In this document: positions 36,401 to 43,053 of the stretch, in pieces
Layout: the number at the start of each line of letters is the position of its first letter
Position numbering within the stretch: position 1 is the first letter of the stretch
The notes under the pieces: model-generated
Databases searched by the model: none
What the model saw: only the letters and a program-made list of their open reading frames with translations
Told to the model about the DNA's origin: nothing
Position numbers and translations under genes: made by a program
Source: Oscillospiraceae bacterium
GTDB taxonomy: Bacteria; Bacillota; Clostridia; Oscillospirales; Oscillospiraceae
Direction of reading: 5' to 3'
NCBI GenBank assembly: GCA_017548065.1
Contig: JAFYNQ010000096.1
Coordinates: forward strand, 1-43,053
Length of the DNA stretch: 43,053 bases

Positions 36401-38936
36401 CTGCGGTAAAGAGACTATAGATCGGTGCGCCGTAGGTATCCAGTGTATAGGCAGTCAGCGCATTGCCGTTGTTGGCATGACCGAAATAGATGCTCACATC
36501 CCCGGTAAAGTCCTCTTTCACCGTAAATACCGGGGTGTTACTTGCGCCGGTCTTGCCAATATAAATATCCTCGCCGTAGCCACGGGCGCCGAAGCCGCCG
36601 TAGATCTCTGCCGCACCAAGCTCCATGTGACCGAAGAGGGCAATGTTGCCGCCGACACCGGAGTAGGAATAGGTGTTTGAGGTCTCCCGGCTGTAGCCGT
36701 CAGCGATCACAAGCTGGGCGCCGTTTTTCGCACCCACCTCCAGGATATTGCCTGCATATTTCTTTGCCACCGTACCGGCTGTTGCATCGGCTGCATAGTA
36801 ACCGGTGTTGACATACAGGTTACCGCCGCCCCATTTTGCAATGCCGTCGGTGATCTTGCCGCCGTAGATATAGGATTTGCCGTTATTAAAATAGATATTG
36901 CCGCCCCACTCGCCGGACACACCGCCGGTGATCCAACCGCCGTTGATGGTCTGCGTGGAGCTGGTAGAGCCTGCGTAAAGGTTACCGCCACGGGTCTCGG
37001 CCTTGCCACCGTAAATAACGCCGTCATTCATCACAAAGGTGGTGCCGGTACCGGGGTAGATGTTGCCGCCCAAGGCAGAAGAGCCCTTCATGACGATACC
37101 GCCGTTCATGTTCATAGTGCCTTTGTAGATCTCAATATTACCGCCGTTTTTCACGGAGCTGCCGCCGGTGATCAGGCCGCCGTACATGTTCAAAGTCGCC
37201 TTATCACCGATGTACATAGAGCCGCCGGTATAGGTGTCTGCAGTATCGGTGCAAGCGCCGTCACGGAGACAGCCGTTATAGAGATTGACTGTGCCGCCGC
37301 CATAGAGGTCTATAACACCGCCGCGTCCGGTGGTGGCCGTTCCGCTGAAGCTGCCGCCGTAAATATTCAGGGTGCCGTTGCCACGCAGCAGAGGGCCGTC
37401 ATTGGTGGAACTTGTTGCCACACGGTCCAGCACACCGCCGCCGGTGACGGAGGAAATAAAGGTAAGTGTGCCGGCATAGACCATACGGGCGGTGGTATCC
37501 ACCTTGCCGCAAAGGTCAATGACCACATCACTACCCTCTTCCACGGTTCCGGGATTAACACCGGTCAAATCCTGGGCATAGTAGTGACCACTGGTAACCG
37601 TACCGGCCGTATAGGCCGTCCAGGTGACGGTCTCATCACAGTGGGGGCAGTAGCCGGTATCGGTGGCTGTGCCTGTGAGGACACCGTCGGTAACTGCCAA
37701 TGCAGTACGGGTGCAGGGCAGGATCATGCCGGAGGCCAGCTCTGCGGACACGTCTGCGGTGGACAGCGCACCCTCACCTGCCACCACGATGCTTGCGCCC
37801 TCTGTCAGGTTGAACTGTGCAGCCTCTGACAGCTTTACACCCTGGTAGTCATAGCTGTTGACCACGGCTGCGCCGTTAAAGGTCGCCTTGCCGAGGCAAC
37901 AGAAGCCGCCGGTGATCTTACCGCCGTTGACGGTAATAGGGCCACCGTTCACAAACATATTGTCACTGTCGCCCAGGGCAAAACCGTTTTCAATCACGCA
38001 GTCCGTCAGCGTCACCGGCTTTGCCTGGAAATAGATGTTGCCGCCGGCATCTCCTGCCGTACCGCCCATGACCTTACAACGGGTCATCACCGTGGGACCC
38101 ATGGTAAAAATATTACCGCCACGGCCGGTAGCCTTACCTCCCATGATCACTGTATCGGTGATGGTGTACTCGGTGGAGGCGCTACCATAGATGCTGCCGC
38201 CACGACGGGCGCTACCACCCTTGAGCACAGAATTTTCAATTCTGGCAGAACAAGCGCCGGAGAGGAACAAAATACCGCCCTCATCCACGCTGCCTGCTGT
38301 CTTTTCCAGCTCGGAGTTGATAATTGTCAGCTTTGTGCCGGCAGCCCCGTTGTACATACCGCCGTCGGTGGGAGACGACACTGTCTCACGGTCACCGGCA
38401 TCGTTGGACACAAAACGTACACCGTCCAATGTCACATCGGTTTTGCCGGATGTAAAAATAGTGCCACCGGTGCTTTTGTAAGTACCGTTTGCAAAGATAG
38501 CGCCGTTGGTGATCACCAGCTTACTGCCGGCATAAACACCGAACATACGGTTATTGGAACTGGTGTCGGTAATGGTGTGACCGTTCAGGTCCAGCACCAC
38601 GCTTACCGGAAACTGCTCCGACTGCGTTTCGCTGTAGTGACCCACATAGAACACCGCATACTGATTGCTTTTTCCGTCAGCCTTGATGTTCATATCTGCC
38701 ATAACACGAACACCCACAGTTTTGCCGATGTACTCGGTTCTGTTGATGCTCTTACCGTTGGTGCTCACCCGGTTTGTAAAATAGGCAAGCAGCTGCTCGG
38801 GGGTATTGGCCTCCAGCCAGATGTCTGCTTGGTATTTTTCCGCAGGTGCGATCGCCTTCTCTGCAGACACCGGCAGAACGACCATACCCATGACCATAGC
38901 CAACGTCAGCAACAGCGCAAGAATCCTTTTTTTCAT
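33420..38936 (-). CDS. Paralog F: giant secreted beta-helix protein with DUF4886 and papain-like C-terminal domains
   Basis: Largest paralog, 1838 residues, secreted; function unknown. Signal peptide 1-25 (MKKRILALLL...LPVSA). Unlike the others it lacks the first CxxC module and begins with a different segment (about 26-100) before the first beta-helix (about 110-400). CPHC at Cys430/433, then SGHYY, opens the second helix (about 500-830). The shared FHRL module follows, then DUF4886 at 1148-1453: GHSLAVDS with Ser1158, MQGGVWE, DYAH with Asp1367/His1370. After TQSAYTTETE comes an extra domain of about 385 residues with a papain-fold-like pattern: NTCAGSLMWAW (Cys1560), KEHAMMVI (His1644), YVYIQDQ (Asp1673). 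It ends in a beta-rich stretch without an anchor. ATG 38936 is chosen because AAGGAGG lies 9 bases upstream. Confidence 0.85.
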   Translation of the reverse strand: MKKRILALLLTLAMVMGMVVLPVSAEKAIAPAEKYQADIWLEANTPEQLLAYFTNRVSTNGKSINRTEYIGKTVGVRVMADMNIKADGKSNQYAVFYVGHYSETQSEQFPVSVVLDLNGHTITDTSSNNRMFGVYAGSKLVITNGAIFANGTYKSTGGTIFTSGKTDVTLDGVRFVSNDAGDRETVSSPTDGGMYNGAAGTKLTIINSELEKTAGSVDEGGILFLSGACSARIENSVLKGGSARRGGSIYGSASTEYTITDTVIMGGKATGRGGNIFTMGPTVMTRCKVMGGTAGDAGGNIYFQAKPVTLTDCVIENGFALGDSDNMFVNGGPITVNGGKITGGFCCLGKATFNGAAVVNSYDYQGVKLSEAAQFNLTEGASIVVAGEGALSTADVSAELASGMILPCTRTALAVTDGVLTGTATDTGYCPHCDETVTWTAYTAGTVTSGHYYAQDLTGVNPGTVEEGSDVVIDLCGKVDTTARMVYAGTLTFISSVTGGGVLDRVATSSTNDGPLLRGNGTLNIYGGSFSGTATTGRGGVIDLYGGGTVNLYNGCLRDGACTDTADTYTGGSMYIGDKATLNMYGGLITGGSSVKNGGNIEIYKGTMNMNGGIVMKGSSALGGNIYPGTGTTFVMNDGVIYGGKAETRGGNLYAGSTSSTQTINGGWITGGVSGEWGGNIYFNNGKSYIYGGKITDGIAKWGGGNLYVNTGYYAADATAGTVAKKYAGNILEVGAKNGAQLVIADGYSRETSNTYSYSGVGGNIALFGHMELGAAEIYGGFGARGYGEDIYIGKTGASNTPVFTVKEDFTGDVSIYFGHANNGNALTAYTLDTYGAPIYSLFTAAGAVNGTLRMENLDGAQLFADAEGMLFPGTAAVAEGESLTWFADAQAALAACENTQYVKLFADSTVNLEKNAVVDINGKNLTVTGSGKLTGFDTENDDYAGNGTVTSGNVEATCAAPNGGQYVAVRENDVTTLHRLDMELTNVSLRPSAAGVYYKAVWQCDRVLAAKIASYGMAVSLAHAPDSGFASDETVLYTASNAVISGETVNGALVQEILKAGENNAARGEMPIYAATYAVLTDGTTLMGDNAACSLIDILQSIDRIWPQLSDTQKAGVAELYQLDTETFRCWQLPNMTAEFYGTVSDRPLKVLTLGHSLAVDSNHMLNLVAGAEGYTEEMIVGTLYHSGCPLYRHVDNLEGDRIDYSLYISSSKTPDQPPVILDDVTMKDAIVYDDWDIIVMQGGVWELAEDATFTNGDIQKIQDYVNQHKTNPKAIFAWHTPWAFATEYDLQTSYETQTGKSEADNGYKNGYKNFNNDRIALYEAIQQRVEKYILTDDSFVYLIPSGTAFENAMSSYMTEYDLHRDYAHATDLGRVIAAYTWYCTLTGIQQLEEVKLDAIPMAFLRSTSDKTQDRVITEREKAVILEAVNNALQTPTELTQSAYTTETEFVVSQPMTSRPNYALAENATTTQLRQTAVQAMRDMLSIQWSNPTEINYNKQGAVSDKDYHYDADTTYCGLPYADGQTNLFVWLEYYDFETGRLRMAGDGQWLNDTLGNTCAGSLMWAWSTVCDSLTGSFINSNMVYKYGCIPVGNYTFPNMEAISSYYDISTVDICELNGAETIYACYAQMLPADAVTSSKKEHAMMVIEEPVVERNADGTINASKSYVYIQDQAAGTSATESKFYEVVGEDGKTYYYSGRIHQKFTFKQLYDMAYIPVTTAEFAGLESYAKTTVSFSQKSCDDVNTLVAGTVQCNYPMSMVKIKAERADGKTAELYTMYFDRADVKSGKARKYSFSAESDAILAAFEALRLGDYNVTVEVTAPNGEIFVPVSFQYEK

Positions 38937-38989
38937 ATGCAACATCCTCCTTACAAAATGCACAGACCATGCATTTTATATCCATATTT

Positions 38990-39017
38990 ATTATAATATA
39001 CCAACCCAAAAAAGCAA
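38990..39017 (-). promoter_or_regulatory. Promoter of paralog F
   Basis: Minus strand: -35 TTGCTT (39012-39017), 16-base spacer, perfect -10 TATAAT (38990-38995). It starts right after the terminator of the GH20 gene. Confidence 0.6.
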
Positions 39018-39054
39018 GAAAAATTCCCGGAACATGGTGTTCCGGGAATTTTTT
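39017..39054. terminator. Terminator of the cyuA-like/GH20 operon
   Basis: Stem TTCCCGGAACA / TGTTCCGGGAA with a 3-base loop, five As on the left and six Ts on the right. It overlaps the stop codon of the GH20 gene by two bases. Confidence 0.92.
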
Positions 39055-40747
39055 ACATTGCTTCGCAGGCACGGAAGAAATTCGTAAGCTTGTACAGCTC
39101 GCTTTCCTTGTTGGTTGCCAGCCAGTTTTCTTCGTAGGTGGCAAGGAATTTTTCCGTATCGGTAACACGCTCCACCTGCATGCCGTCCAGCTTGGCGGTC
39201 AGCTCTGCCACAACGCAGATGGCTTCTGCCGCAGAGAGGATCTCCTTGCGGTAATTGTCCAGCTCCCAGGTCTCTGTCAGCTGTGCCTTCAGTGCCAGGT
39301 AGTCCTTCTGGATCTTTTGGATCGCCTGGACAGTGGTGGTGGAGAACTCCGGAGCCTTTCCTTCCTTCTTCAGGTAGTAGTTACGGACAAAATCACGCCA
39401 CACAATGGATTTGTGCATCTTGCAGAGCTTCTTCAGGCAGCCGATGCCGTCCTCGCCGTTATACAGAAGGCTGTTCACTGCACCGTAGAAATCATCATCC
39501 ACCTGGGTGTTCACACTCCAGGACTTAGCAGCGCCCAGCACCATGCCGTACATACCCAGCTCCATGCTGCAGGGGTTGCCCCAGTCGCCCCAGTTGGTGT
39601 TCAGCACACCCACTGCGCCGTATTTATAGCCGTATTCTGCCATTTTGCAGATATTTTCCTCTTCCACATCCACATCCTCGCAGAAGCGGTTCCAGGTGGT
39701 GGTTCCGGGACAGACGATCTGCTTTCTGCCCAGCTTTGCAAGCTTGGAGATATTCTCCTCCGGCACGGGCACACGGTAGAACCAGTTAAGGAATACAGTC
39801 TCTTCGGGAATGTCCTCAATGACCTCGGGGTGCTTCAGCAGGATATCTGCCCACATCATCACATCCTTGCCGCTGTCCCGGACGATGCCGATGATCTTCT
39901 TAACGAAATCCGCATAGACCTTGCCGGGGTCTTCGCACTCCAGGTAGCGATCCAGGTCAAAGGTCTCGTCACAGCAGATATTGAAGAAATTGTGCTTGAA
40001 CAGCGGCAGGTACTGACCGATCAGGCTTCTGACCACCGCCAGGCTCTCTTCCTTCAAGGGGTTGATGGTATGGTGCGCCATACGATCTGCCCAGAAGTTG
40101 GGCGCTGCTTCGTAGGTATCCAGCACTGCCAGGTGCTTGTACTCCGGCAGGTTCAGAAGCTCAAACATGTGACCGAAGGTGGAGAGGCTGGGGATGAAAT
40201 CAATAAAATTCTCCTCACAGTAGCTTTCCAGTTCCTTCATTTCCTCCGGGGTCATGTAGCCGGTGGTCTCAATGAGCTTTTCTGTCTCCTTGAAGGGGAA
40301 CACATGCTCCACGTAAAGCTGCAGAGAGTTCAGCTTGTAGTAAGCCATATCGTCCACCAGCTTTTTCAGCGTCTCCATGGTGGGGATTCTGCCACGGGTC
40401 ACGTCATGATAGAAGCCACGGTGGGCAAAGTCAGGGGCATCTTCAATATACACGCAAGGTACGCTTTCCTCACAGAACAGCTGGCGCAGTGTCTGGATAC
40501 CCCAGAAAGCACCGGCTGCAGTCTGTGCAGTCAGGGTGATCTTTTCTGCCTCCACACGCAGGTTGTAGCCCTCACCCTCGCCGCCGGTGATGACAACGGT
40601 AACGGGTACGCCGTCTGCTGCGCAGGGCAGAAGCGCCAGCGCTTTATCCAAACGGATATCTTCTGTTTTTTCGGGATTTACAGTATTTTTATTCAGGGGG
40701 CCTCCTAAAAGCGCCAACTTCTTAACTTCGGGAATTAACTGTAACAT
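39053..40747 (-). CDS. GH20 beta-N-acetylhexosaminidase-family protein
   Basis: Glycoside hydrolase of 564 residues that would remove terminal beta-linked GlcNAc or GalNAc by substrate-assisted catalysis. It has no signal peptide, so it probably acts in the cytoplasm on imported oligosaccharides. Residues 1-105 form the N-terminal alpha/beta domain (TAQTAAGAFWGIQTLRQL is typical). The barrel opens with RGFYHDVTRGRIPTMETLKKLVD. The catalytic Asp-Glu pair is Asp260/Glu261 in FNICCDETFDL. The barrel continues to about residue 420, followed by a helical tail. AAGGAG precedes the ATG at 40747 by 7 bases. It lies 11 bases after the cyuA-like gene, so the two are co-transcribed. Related DNA in gut Clostridia often acts on host or dietary glycans; substrate unknown here. 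Confidence 0.9.
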   Translation of the reverse strand: MLQLIPEVKKLALLGGPLNKNTVNPEKTEDIRLDKALALLPCAADGVPVTVVITGGEGEGYNLRVEAEKITLTAQTAAGAFWGIQTLRQLFCEESVPCVYIEDAPDFAHRGFYHDVTRGRIPTMETLKKLVDDMAYYKLNSLQLYVEHVFPFKETEKLIETTGYMTPEEMKELESYCEENFIDFIPSLSTFGHMFELLNLPEYKHLAVLDTYEAAPNFWADRMAHHTINPLKEESLAVVRSLIGQYLPLFKHNFFNICCDETFDLDRYLECEDPGKVYADFVKKIIGIVRDSGKDVMMWADILLKHPEVIEDIPEETVFLNWFYRVPVPEENISKLAKLGRKQIVCPGTTTWNRFCEDVDVEEENICKMAEYGYKYGAVGVLNTNWGDWGNPCSMELGMYGMVLGAAKSWSVNTQVDDDFYGAVNSLLYNGEDGIGCLKKLCKMHKSIVWRDFVRNYYLKKEGKAPEFSTTTVQAIQKIQKDYLALKAQLTETWELDNYRKEILSAAEAICVVAELTAKLDGMQVERVTDTEKFLATYEENWLATNKESELYKLTNFFRACEAM

Positions 40748-40758
40748 GCCTTTTCTCC

Positions 40759-42027
40759 TTATTTCAGCATTATCTTGATGATCTCTGCGTCGGTCTTTCT
40801 CATACCCTGGCTAGCCAAGCGGCTGACGTTATCAATGGTGTTTTCCACACCCTTACTGACAATGCCGTCACCGCCGTAGAACTGGCTGCCCTGGCGGAAC
40901 ATCTCCATGCCCAAAAGACCAGCCTCCACAGCGGAAGCGATCTTGGCAGCACAGCTTGCCTTGGCGCCGTCACAGATCACACCGGAGTTAATGGCAATGG
41001 CATTGACCACGGTGTGGGCGATCTCACGGAACTTGCCGCCGTAAAGATAAGTAACACCGGCAGCTGCGCCGCAGCCTGCGCTGATGGCGCCGCAGTAGGC
41101 GCTGAGCGGACCGATGCCGGTCTTCAGGTGCAGGGTGATCAAGTTGGAGACCGTCAGCGCACGGTAGAGCATTTCCTCACTTGCGCCCAGCTCTTTTGCG
41201 TAAATAATAACGGGAACGGAAGCGGTAATACCCTGGTTGCCGGAGCCGGAGTTAATGACCACCGGCTTCTCACAGCCGCCCATACGGGCATCCGATGCAG
41301 CCGCCGCCCATGCCTTGGCACGGGTCACCACATCATCCCCACGGGTCTTCAGCAGCACCTGACCGATGCGGGCACCGTAGTTATTTTCCAGACCCTCTCT
41401 GGCAATGTCCATATTACACTTGATCTGTCTGTCCAGAATGGGCTTTACGTCTTCAATATTCACGCAGTCAGCAAAGGCAACGATGTTTTCCACCGTAAGG
41501 AGGCGCTTGTCGCTATTGTCCTCCCCTTCTTCCATGGGAACTTCCCGTTCAAACACCGTCTGTCCGTCATTTTCAATGTGAACGATGTTGGTATGCTCGC
41601 CGGTGATGCGGCAGGATGCTTTGCGCTCGCCGCTCCACAGCATAATATGAATATCAAACAGCGCACCGGAATCCGACTCCTCCACCGTGAATGCTGCCTC
41701 CTGCAAATAGGAAGCAATGCGCTGCTGCTCCTGCTGGGTAACGCAGGAGATCACCAGCAGCTTCTTATCCGGATCACCGGCAATGATGCCGGCAGCGGCT
41801 GCTGCTTCCAGACCGTGGAGTCCGCCGGTATTGGGGACGATGACGCTTTTCACATTCTTGATAATATTGCCGCTGACCACGATCTCCACCTTATCGGGAA
41901 TGCAACACAGCTCACGCTTTGCCACCGCTGCGGCATAGGCCACGGCGATGGGCTCGGTACAGCCCATGGCAGGCACAAGCTCCTGGGTCAGGACACGTAT
42001 GTATGCATTATAGGTTTCCATTTCCAT
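40759..42027 (-). CDS. cyuA: UPF0597 family protein, CyuA-type L-cysteine desulfidase / serine dehydratase-like
   Basis: Predicted cytoplasmic Fe-S enzyme of 422 residues. Characterised relatives (archaeal CyuA-type cysteine desulfidase, E. coli YhaM) break L-cysteine into pyruvate, sulfide and ammonia. The signature VPAMGCTEPIAVAYA places Cys23 as a likely cluster ligand; later conserved cysteines lie in YCGAISAGCGAAAG and GVICDGAKASCAAKI. GGLHGLEAAAAAG and SGSGNQGI are further family motifs. I start at ATG 42027, with AGAGGTG 6 bases upstream; the in-frame GTG at 42036 lies inside that site. It is first in an operon with the GH20 gene. The reaction is inferred from the family; several UPF0597 members are only loosely characterised. 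Confidence 0.85.
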   Translation of the reverse strand: MEMETYNAYIRVLTQELVPAMGCTEPIAVAYAAAVAKRELCCIPDKVEIVVSGNIIKNVKSVIVPNTGGLHGLEAAAAAGIIAGDPDKKLLVISCVTQQEQQRIASYLQEAAFTVEESDSGALFDIHIMLWSGERKASCRITGEHTNIVHIENDGQTVFEREVPMEEGEDNSDKRLLTVENIVAFADCVNIEDVKPILDRQIKCNMDIAREGLENNYGARIGQVLLKTRGDDVVTRAKAWAAAASDARMGGCEKPVVINSGSGNQGITASVPVIIYAKELGASEEMLYRALTVSNLITLHLKTGIGPLSAYCGAISAGCGAAAGVTYLYGGKFREIAHTVVNAIAINSGVICDGAKASCAAKIASAVEAGLLGMEMFRQGSQFYGGDGIVSKGVENTIDNVSRLASQGMRKTDAEIIKIMLK

Positions 42028-42055
42028 AGAAAACACCTCTTTCTTTCCATTCTAC

Positions 42056-42064
42056 AGTATAACA
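42056..42064 (-). promoter_or_regulatory. Extended -10 box of the cyuA-like/GH20 operon
   Basis: Minus strand TGTTATACT: -10 TATACT (42056-42061) with an upstream TG. The -35 region (TTTTCT at 17 bases) is weak, so the extended -10 may matter. Confidence 0.5.
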
Positions 42065-42087
42065 GATGGCGGTGAAAAAGAAAAGCG

Positions 42088-42101
42088 TTAATATTTATGC
42101 A
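42088..42101. promoter_or_regulatory. ARG-box-like site 1
   Basis: TTAATATTTATGCA matches the ArgR core TGNATWWWWATNCA at all but one of its fixed positions. It shares ATATTTATGCA with site 3, and its centre is 31 bases from site 2, about three helical turns. ArgR binding is inferred. Confidence 0.5.
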
Positions 42102-42118
42102 GTATATACCGTATATTA

Positions 42119-42132
42119 TGCATATTTCTGCA
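42119..42132. promoter_or_regulatory. ARG-box-like site 2
   Basis: TGCATATTTCTGCA matches the ArgR core with one deviation and is itself a near-palindrome, with ATGCA and TGCAT arms at 42118-42133. It lies midway between sites 1 and 3. Confidence 0.5.
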
Positions 42133-42288
42133 TCAACCCATTTCCCTGCTCCCTCTGTTTTTCCACAGAACTTTTCCCGAACGTCTATTATTATATAGGT
42201 ATCCGCCCTATTCCGCCCCTATTTCTGTGTCATTTTGTCCAAAAGCCGCAGGCGCGTTGCAGCCATTGTGTATAAAGTTCACAAAGGC

Positions 42289-42302
42289 TGGATATTTATG
42301 CA
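42289..42302. promoter_or_regulatory. ARG-box-like site 3, next to the argG promoter
   Basis: TGGATATTTATGCA fits the ArgR core TGNATWWWWATNCA at every fixed position. It ends 7 bases before the -35 box of argG, a suitable place for repression. Confidence 0.6.
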
Positions 42303-42309
42303 AATACTG

Positions 42310-42338
42310 TTGACATTCCGCCCTTTTGGGTGTATAAT
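42310..42338 (+). promoter_or_regulatory. Consensus promoter of argG
   Basis: Perfect -35 TTGACA (42310-42315), 17-base spacer, perfect -10 TATAAT (42333-42338). The GGAGG ribosome binding site is at 42366-42370. Confidence 0.93.
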
Positions 42339-42378
42339 CCGTGGCATATTACAAAACACCTTTTTGGAGGAATACATT

Positions 42379-43053
42379 ATGAATAAAGAAAACATCAAAA
42401 AAGTTGTTCTGGCATACTCCGGTGGTCTGGACACTTCCATCATCATCCCCTGGCTGAAGGAGAACTACAACGACCCCGAGATCATCGCCGTGGCCGGCAA
42501 CGTGGGCCAGGCTGACGAGCTGGAGGGTCTGGAAGAGAAGGCTCTGAAGACCGGCGCTTCCAAGCTGATCGTTGCTGACCTGGTGGACGAGATGGTAGAC
42601 GAGATCATCATCCCCGCTATGAAGATGGATGCCAAGTACGAGACCTACCTGCTGGGTACTGCTTTTGCCCGTCCCGTGATCGGCAAGAAGCTGGCAGAGA
42701 TCGCTCTGGCTGAAGGCGCTGATGCCATCTGCCACGGCGCTACCGGCAAGGGCAACGACCAGGTTCGTTTTGAGCTGGCTATCAAGCGTTTCGCTCCCGG
42801 CATGAAGATCATCGCCCCCTGGCGTGAGTGGGATATCAAGTCCCGTGACGAAGAGATCGACTACGCAGAGGCTCACAATGTGCCCCTGAAGATCAGCCGT
42901 GAAACCAACTACTCCAAGGACAAGAACCTGTGGCACCTGAGCCATGAGGGCCTGGATCTGGAAGATCCTGCCAACGAGCCCCAGTACGAAAAGCCCGGTT
43001 TCCTGGAAATGGGCGTTTCCCCCATGCAGGCTCCCGATGAACCTACATACGTA
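42379..43053 (+). CDS. argG: Argininosuccinate synthase, 3' end beyond the window
   Basis: Cytoplasmic arginine-biosynthesis enzyme that joins citrulline and aspartate using ATP. The 225 visible residues are the N-terminal nucleotide-binding domain and the start of the synthase domain; the family is about 400 residues long. The PP-loop AYSGGLDTS lies at residues 11-19. Other family motifs are [14 protein letters not shown] and the APWREWD segment, which is conserved around the citrulline/aspartate site. The ATG at 42379 follows GGAGG by 8 bases. It has a consensus promoter and ARG-box-like sites upstream, which suggests ArgR repression when arginine is plentiful. It may be followed by argH, but the window ends first. 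No frameshift is seen. Confidence 0.98.
   Translation, partial: MNKENIKKVVLAYSGGLDTSIIIPWLKENYNDPEIIAVAGNVGQADELEGLEEKALKTGASKLIVADLVDEMVDEIIIPAMKMDAKYETYLLGTAFARPVIGKKLAEIALAEGADAICHGATGKGNDQVRFELAIKRFAPGMKIIAPWREWDIKSRDEEIDYAEAHNVPLKISRETNYSKDKNLWHLSHEGLDLEDPANEPQYEKPGFLEMGVSPMQAPDEPTYV

Larger units (their letters stand above)
42065..42378. other. Intergenic region between cyuA-like gene and argG
   Basis: About 310 bases without a gene. It holds three ARG-box-like sites (42088-42101, 42119-42132, 42289-42302) and the argG promoter and ribosome binding site. I see no RNA gene, riboswitch fold or small ORF with a ribosome binding site in 42134-42288. Confidence 0.6.

Noticed and set aside
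16768-36680. Very long plus-strand open frames (over 1000 codons) opposite the paralogs
   Set aside because: They lie exactly antisense to the glycine-rich paralogs, lack ribosome binding sites, signal peptides and recognisable domains, and are rich in Cys, His and Gln, as expected from reading GC-biased repeat codons backwards.
8157-38936. CRISPR or DNA tandem repeats suggested by recurring GCCGCC/ACCGCC words
   Set aside because: The spacing is irregular and the repeats follow codons for GGN(I/V)Y turns in the beta-helix proteins, so they are protein repeats, not a CRISPR array.
8157-38936. Autotransporter or chlamydial Pmp-type proteins
   Set aside because: The GGxI-rich repeats look alike, but there is no C-terminal outer-membrane barrel and the genome context is Gram-positive.
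8157-38936. Complete zinc ribbon in each CxHC module
   Set aside because: Each module has only one CxxC pair, or one extra Cys in B and C, so a full four-cysteine site within one module is not supported.
11963-38963. Longer N-termini for paralogs A, B, C, D and F, the amylase and the cyuA-like gene
   Set aside because: Each extension starts inside or ahead of the ribosome binding site and would spoil a clear signal peptide or known N-terminus; the internal ATG has the correct spacing.
42134-42288. T-box or riboswitch upstream of argG
   Set aside because: The promoter lies at 42310-42338, leaving a leader of only about 35 bases, too short for such an element; no T-box sequence is seen.
42265-42290. 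Rex-like inverted repeat (TTGTG ... CACAA)
   Set aside because: The arms are only 5 bases and the total length is off by one from the usual site, so it is probably chance.

Overview
The window looks like a chromosomal segment of a moderately GC-rich Gram-positive gut anaerobe of class Clostridia, probably Oscillospirales. I base this on the hrcA-grpE-dnaK order under CIRCE control, strong AGGAGG ribosome binding sites, sigma-A type promoters, Gram-positive signal peptides, and protein families common in gut Firmicutes. I cannot name the genus from sequence alone.

Layout. Positions 1-2544 hold the heat-shock operon hrcA-grpE-dnaK on the minus strand; dnaK runs off the left edge, and the promoter is overlaid by two overlapping CIRCE operators. 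Positions 2576-4721 hold a GH13 cyclomaltodextrinase/neopullulanase-type enzyme and a 59-residue cysteine-containing protein, with a terminator. Positions 4744-8149 hold a ceramidase-like lipoprotein, an AraC-family regulator and an AEC-family transporter.

Positions 8119-39017 hold the feature that dominates the window: six very large paralogous secreted proteins (1268 to 1838 residues, about 28 kb of coding sequence, about 65% of the window), all on the minus strand and nearly all with their own promoter and terminator. Each has a signal peptide, one or two CxxC/GHYY modules, glycine-rich repeats that look like right-handed beta-helices, and a shared module of about 200 residues. They differ in the C-terminal effector. 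Four end in a DUF4886 (SGNH-type) hydrolase domain. One (8157-11963) carries a ComEC-like metallo-beta-lactamase domain instead. One (33420-38936) carries DUF4886 plus a further domain of about 385 residues that looks like a papain-fold cysteine peptidase or amidase. No LPXTG or SLH anchor is present. A plus-strand DUF4838 gene (a glycosidase-like family) sits between the fifth and sixth paralogs.

Positions 39017-42061 hold a minus-strand operon of a UPF0597/CyuA-type cysteine desulfidase and a GH20 hexosaminidase. Positions 42088-43053 hold argG, cut by the right edge, with a consensus promoter and three ARG-box-like sites.

Working model (inference): the six giants are a diversified set of surface or secreted beta-helix scaffolds that present interchangeable hydrolases. 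The ceramidase-like lipoprotein, the GH20 enzyme and the DUF4838 protein would fit use of host or microbial glycoconjugates. Nothing in the sequence proves the substrate.
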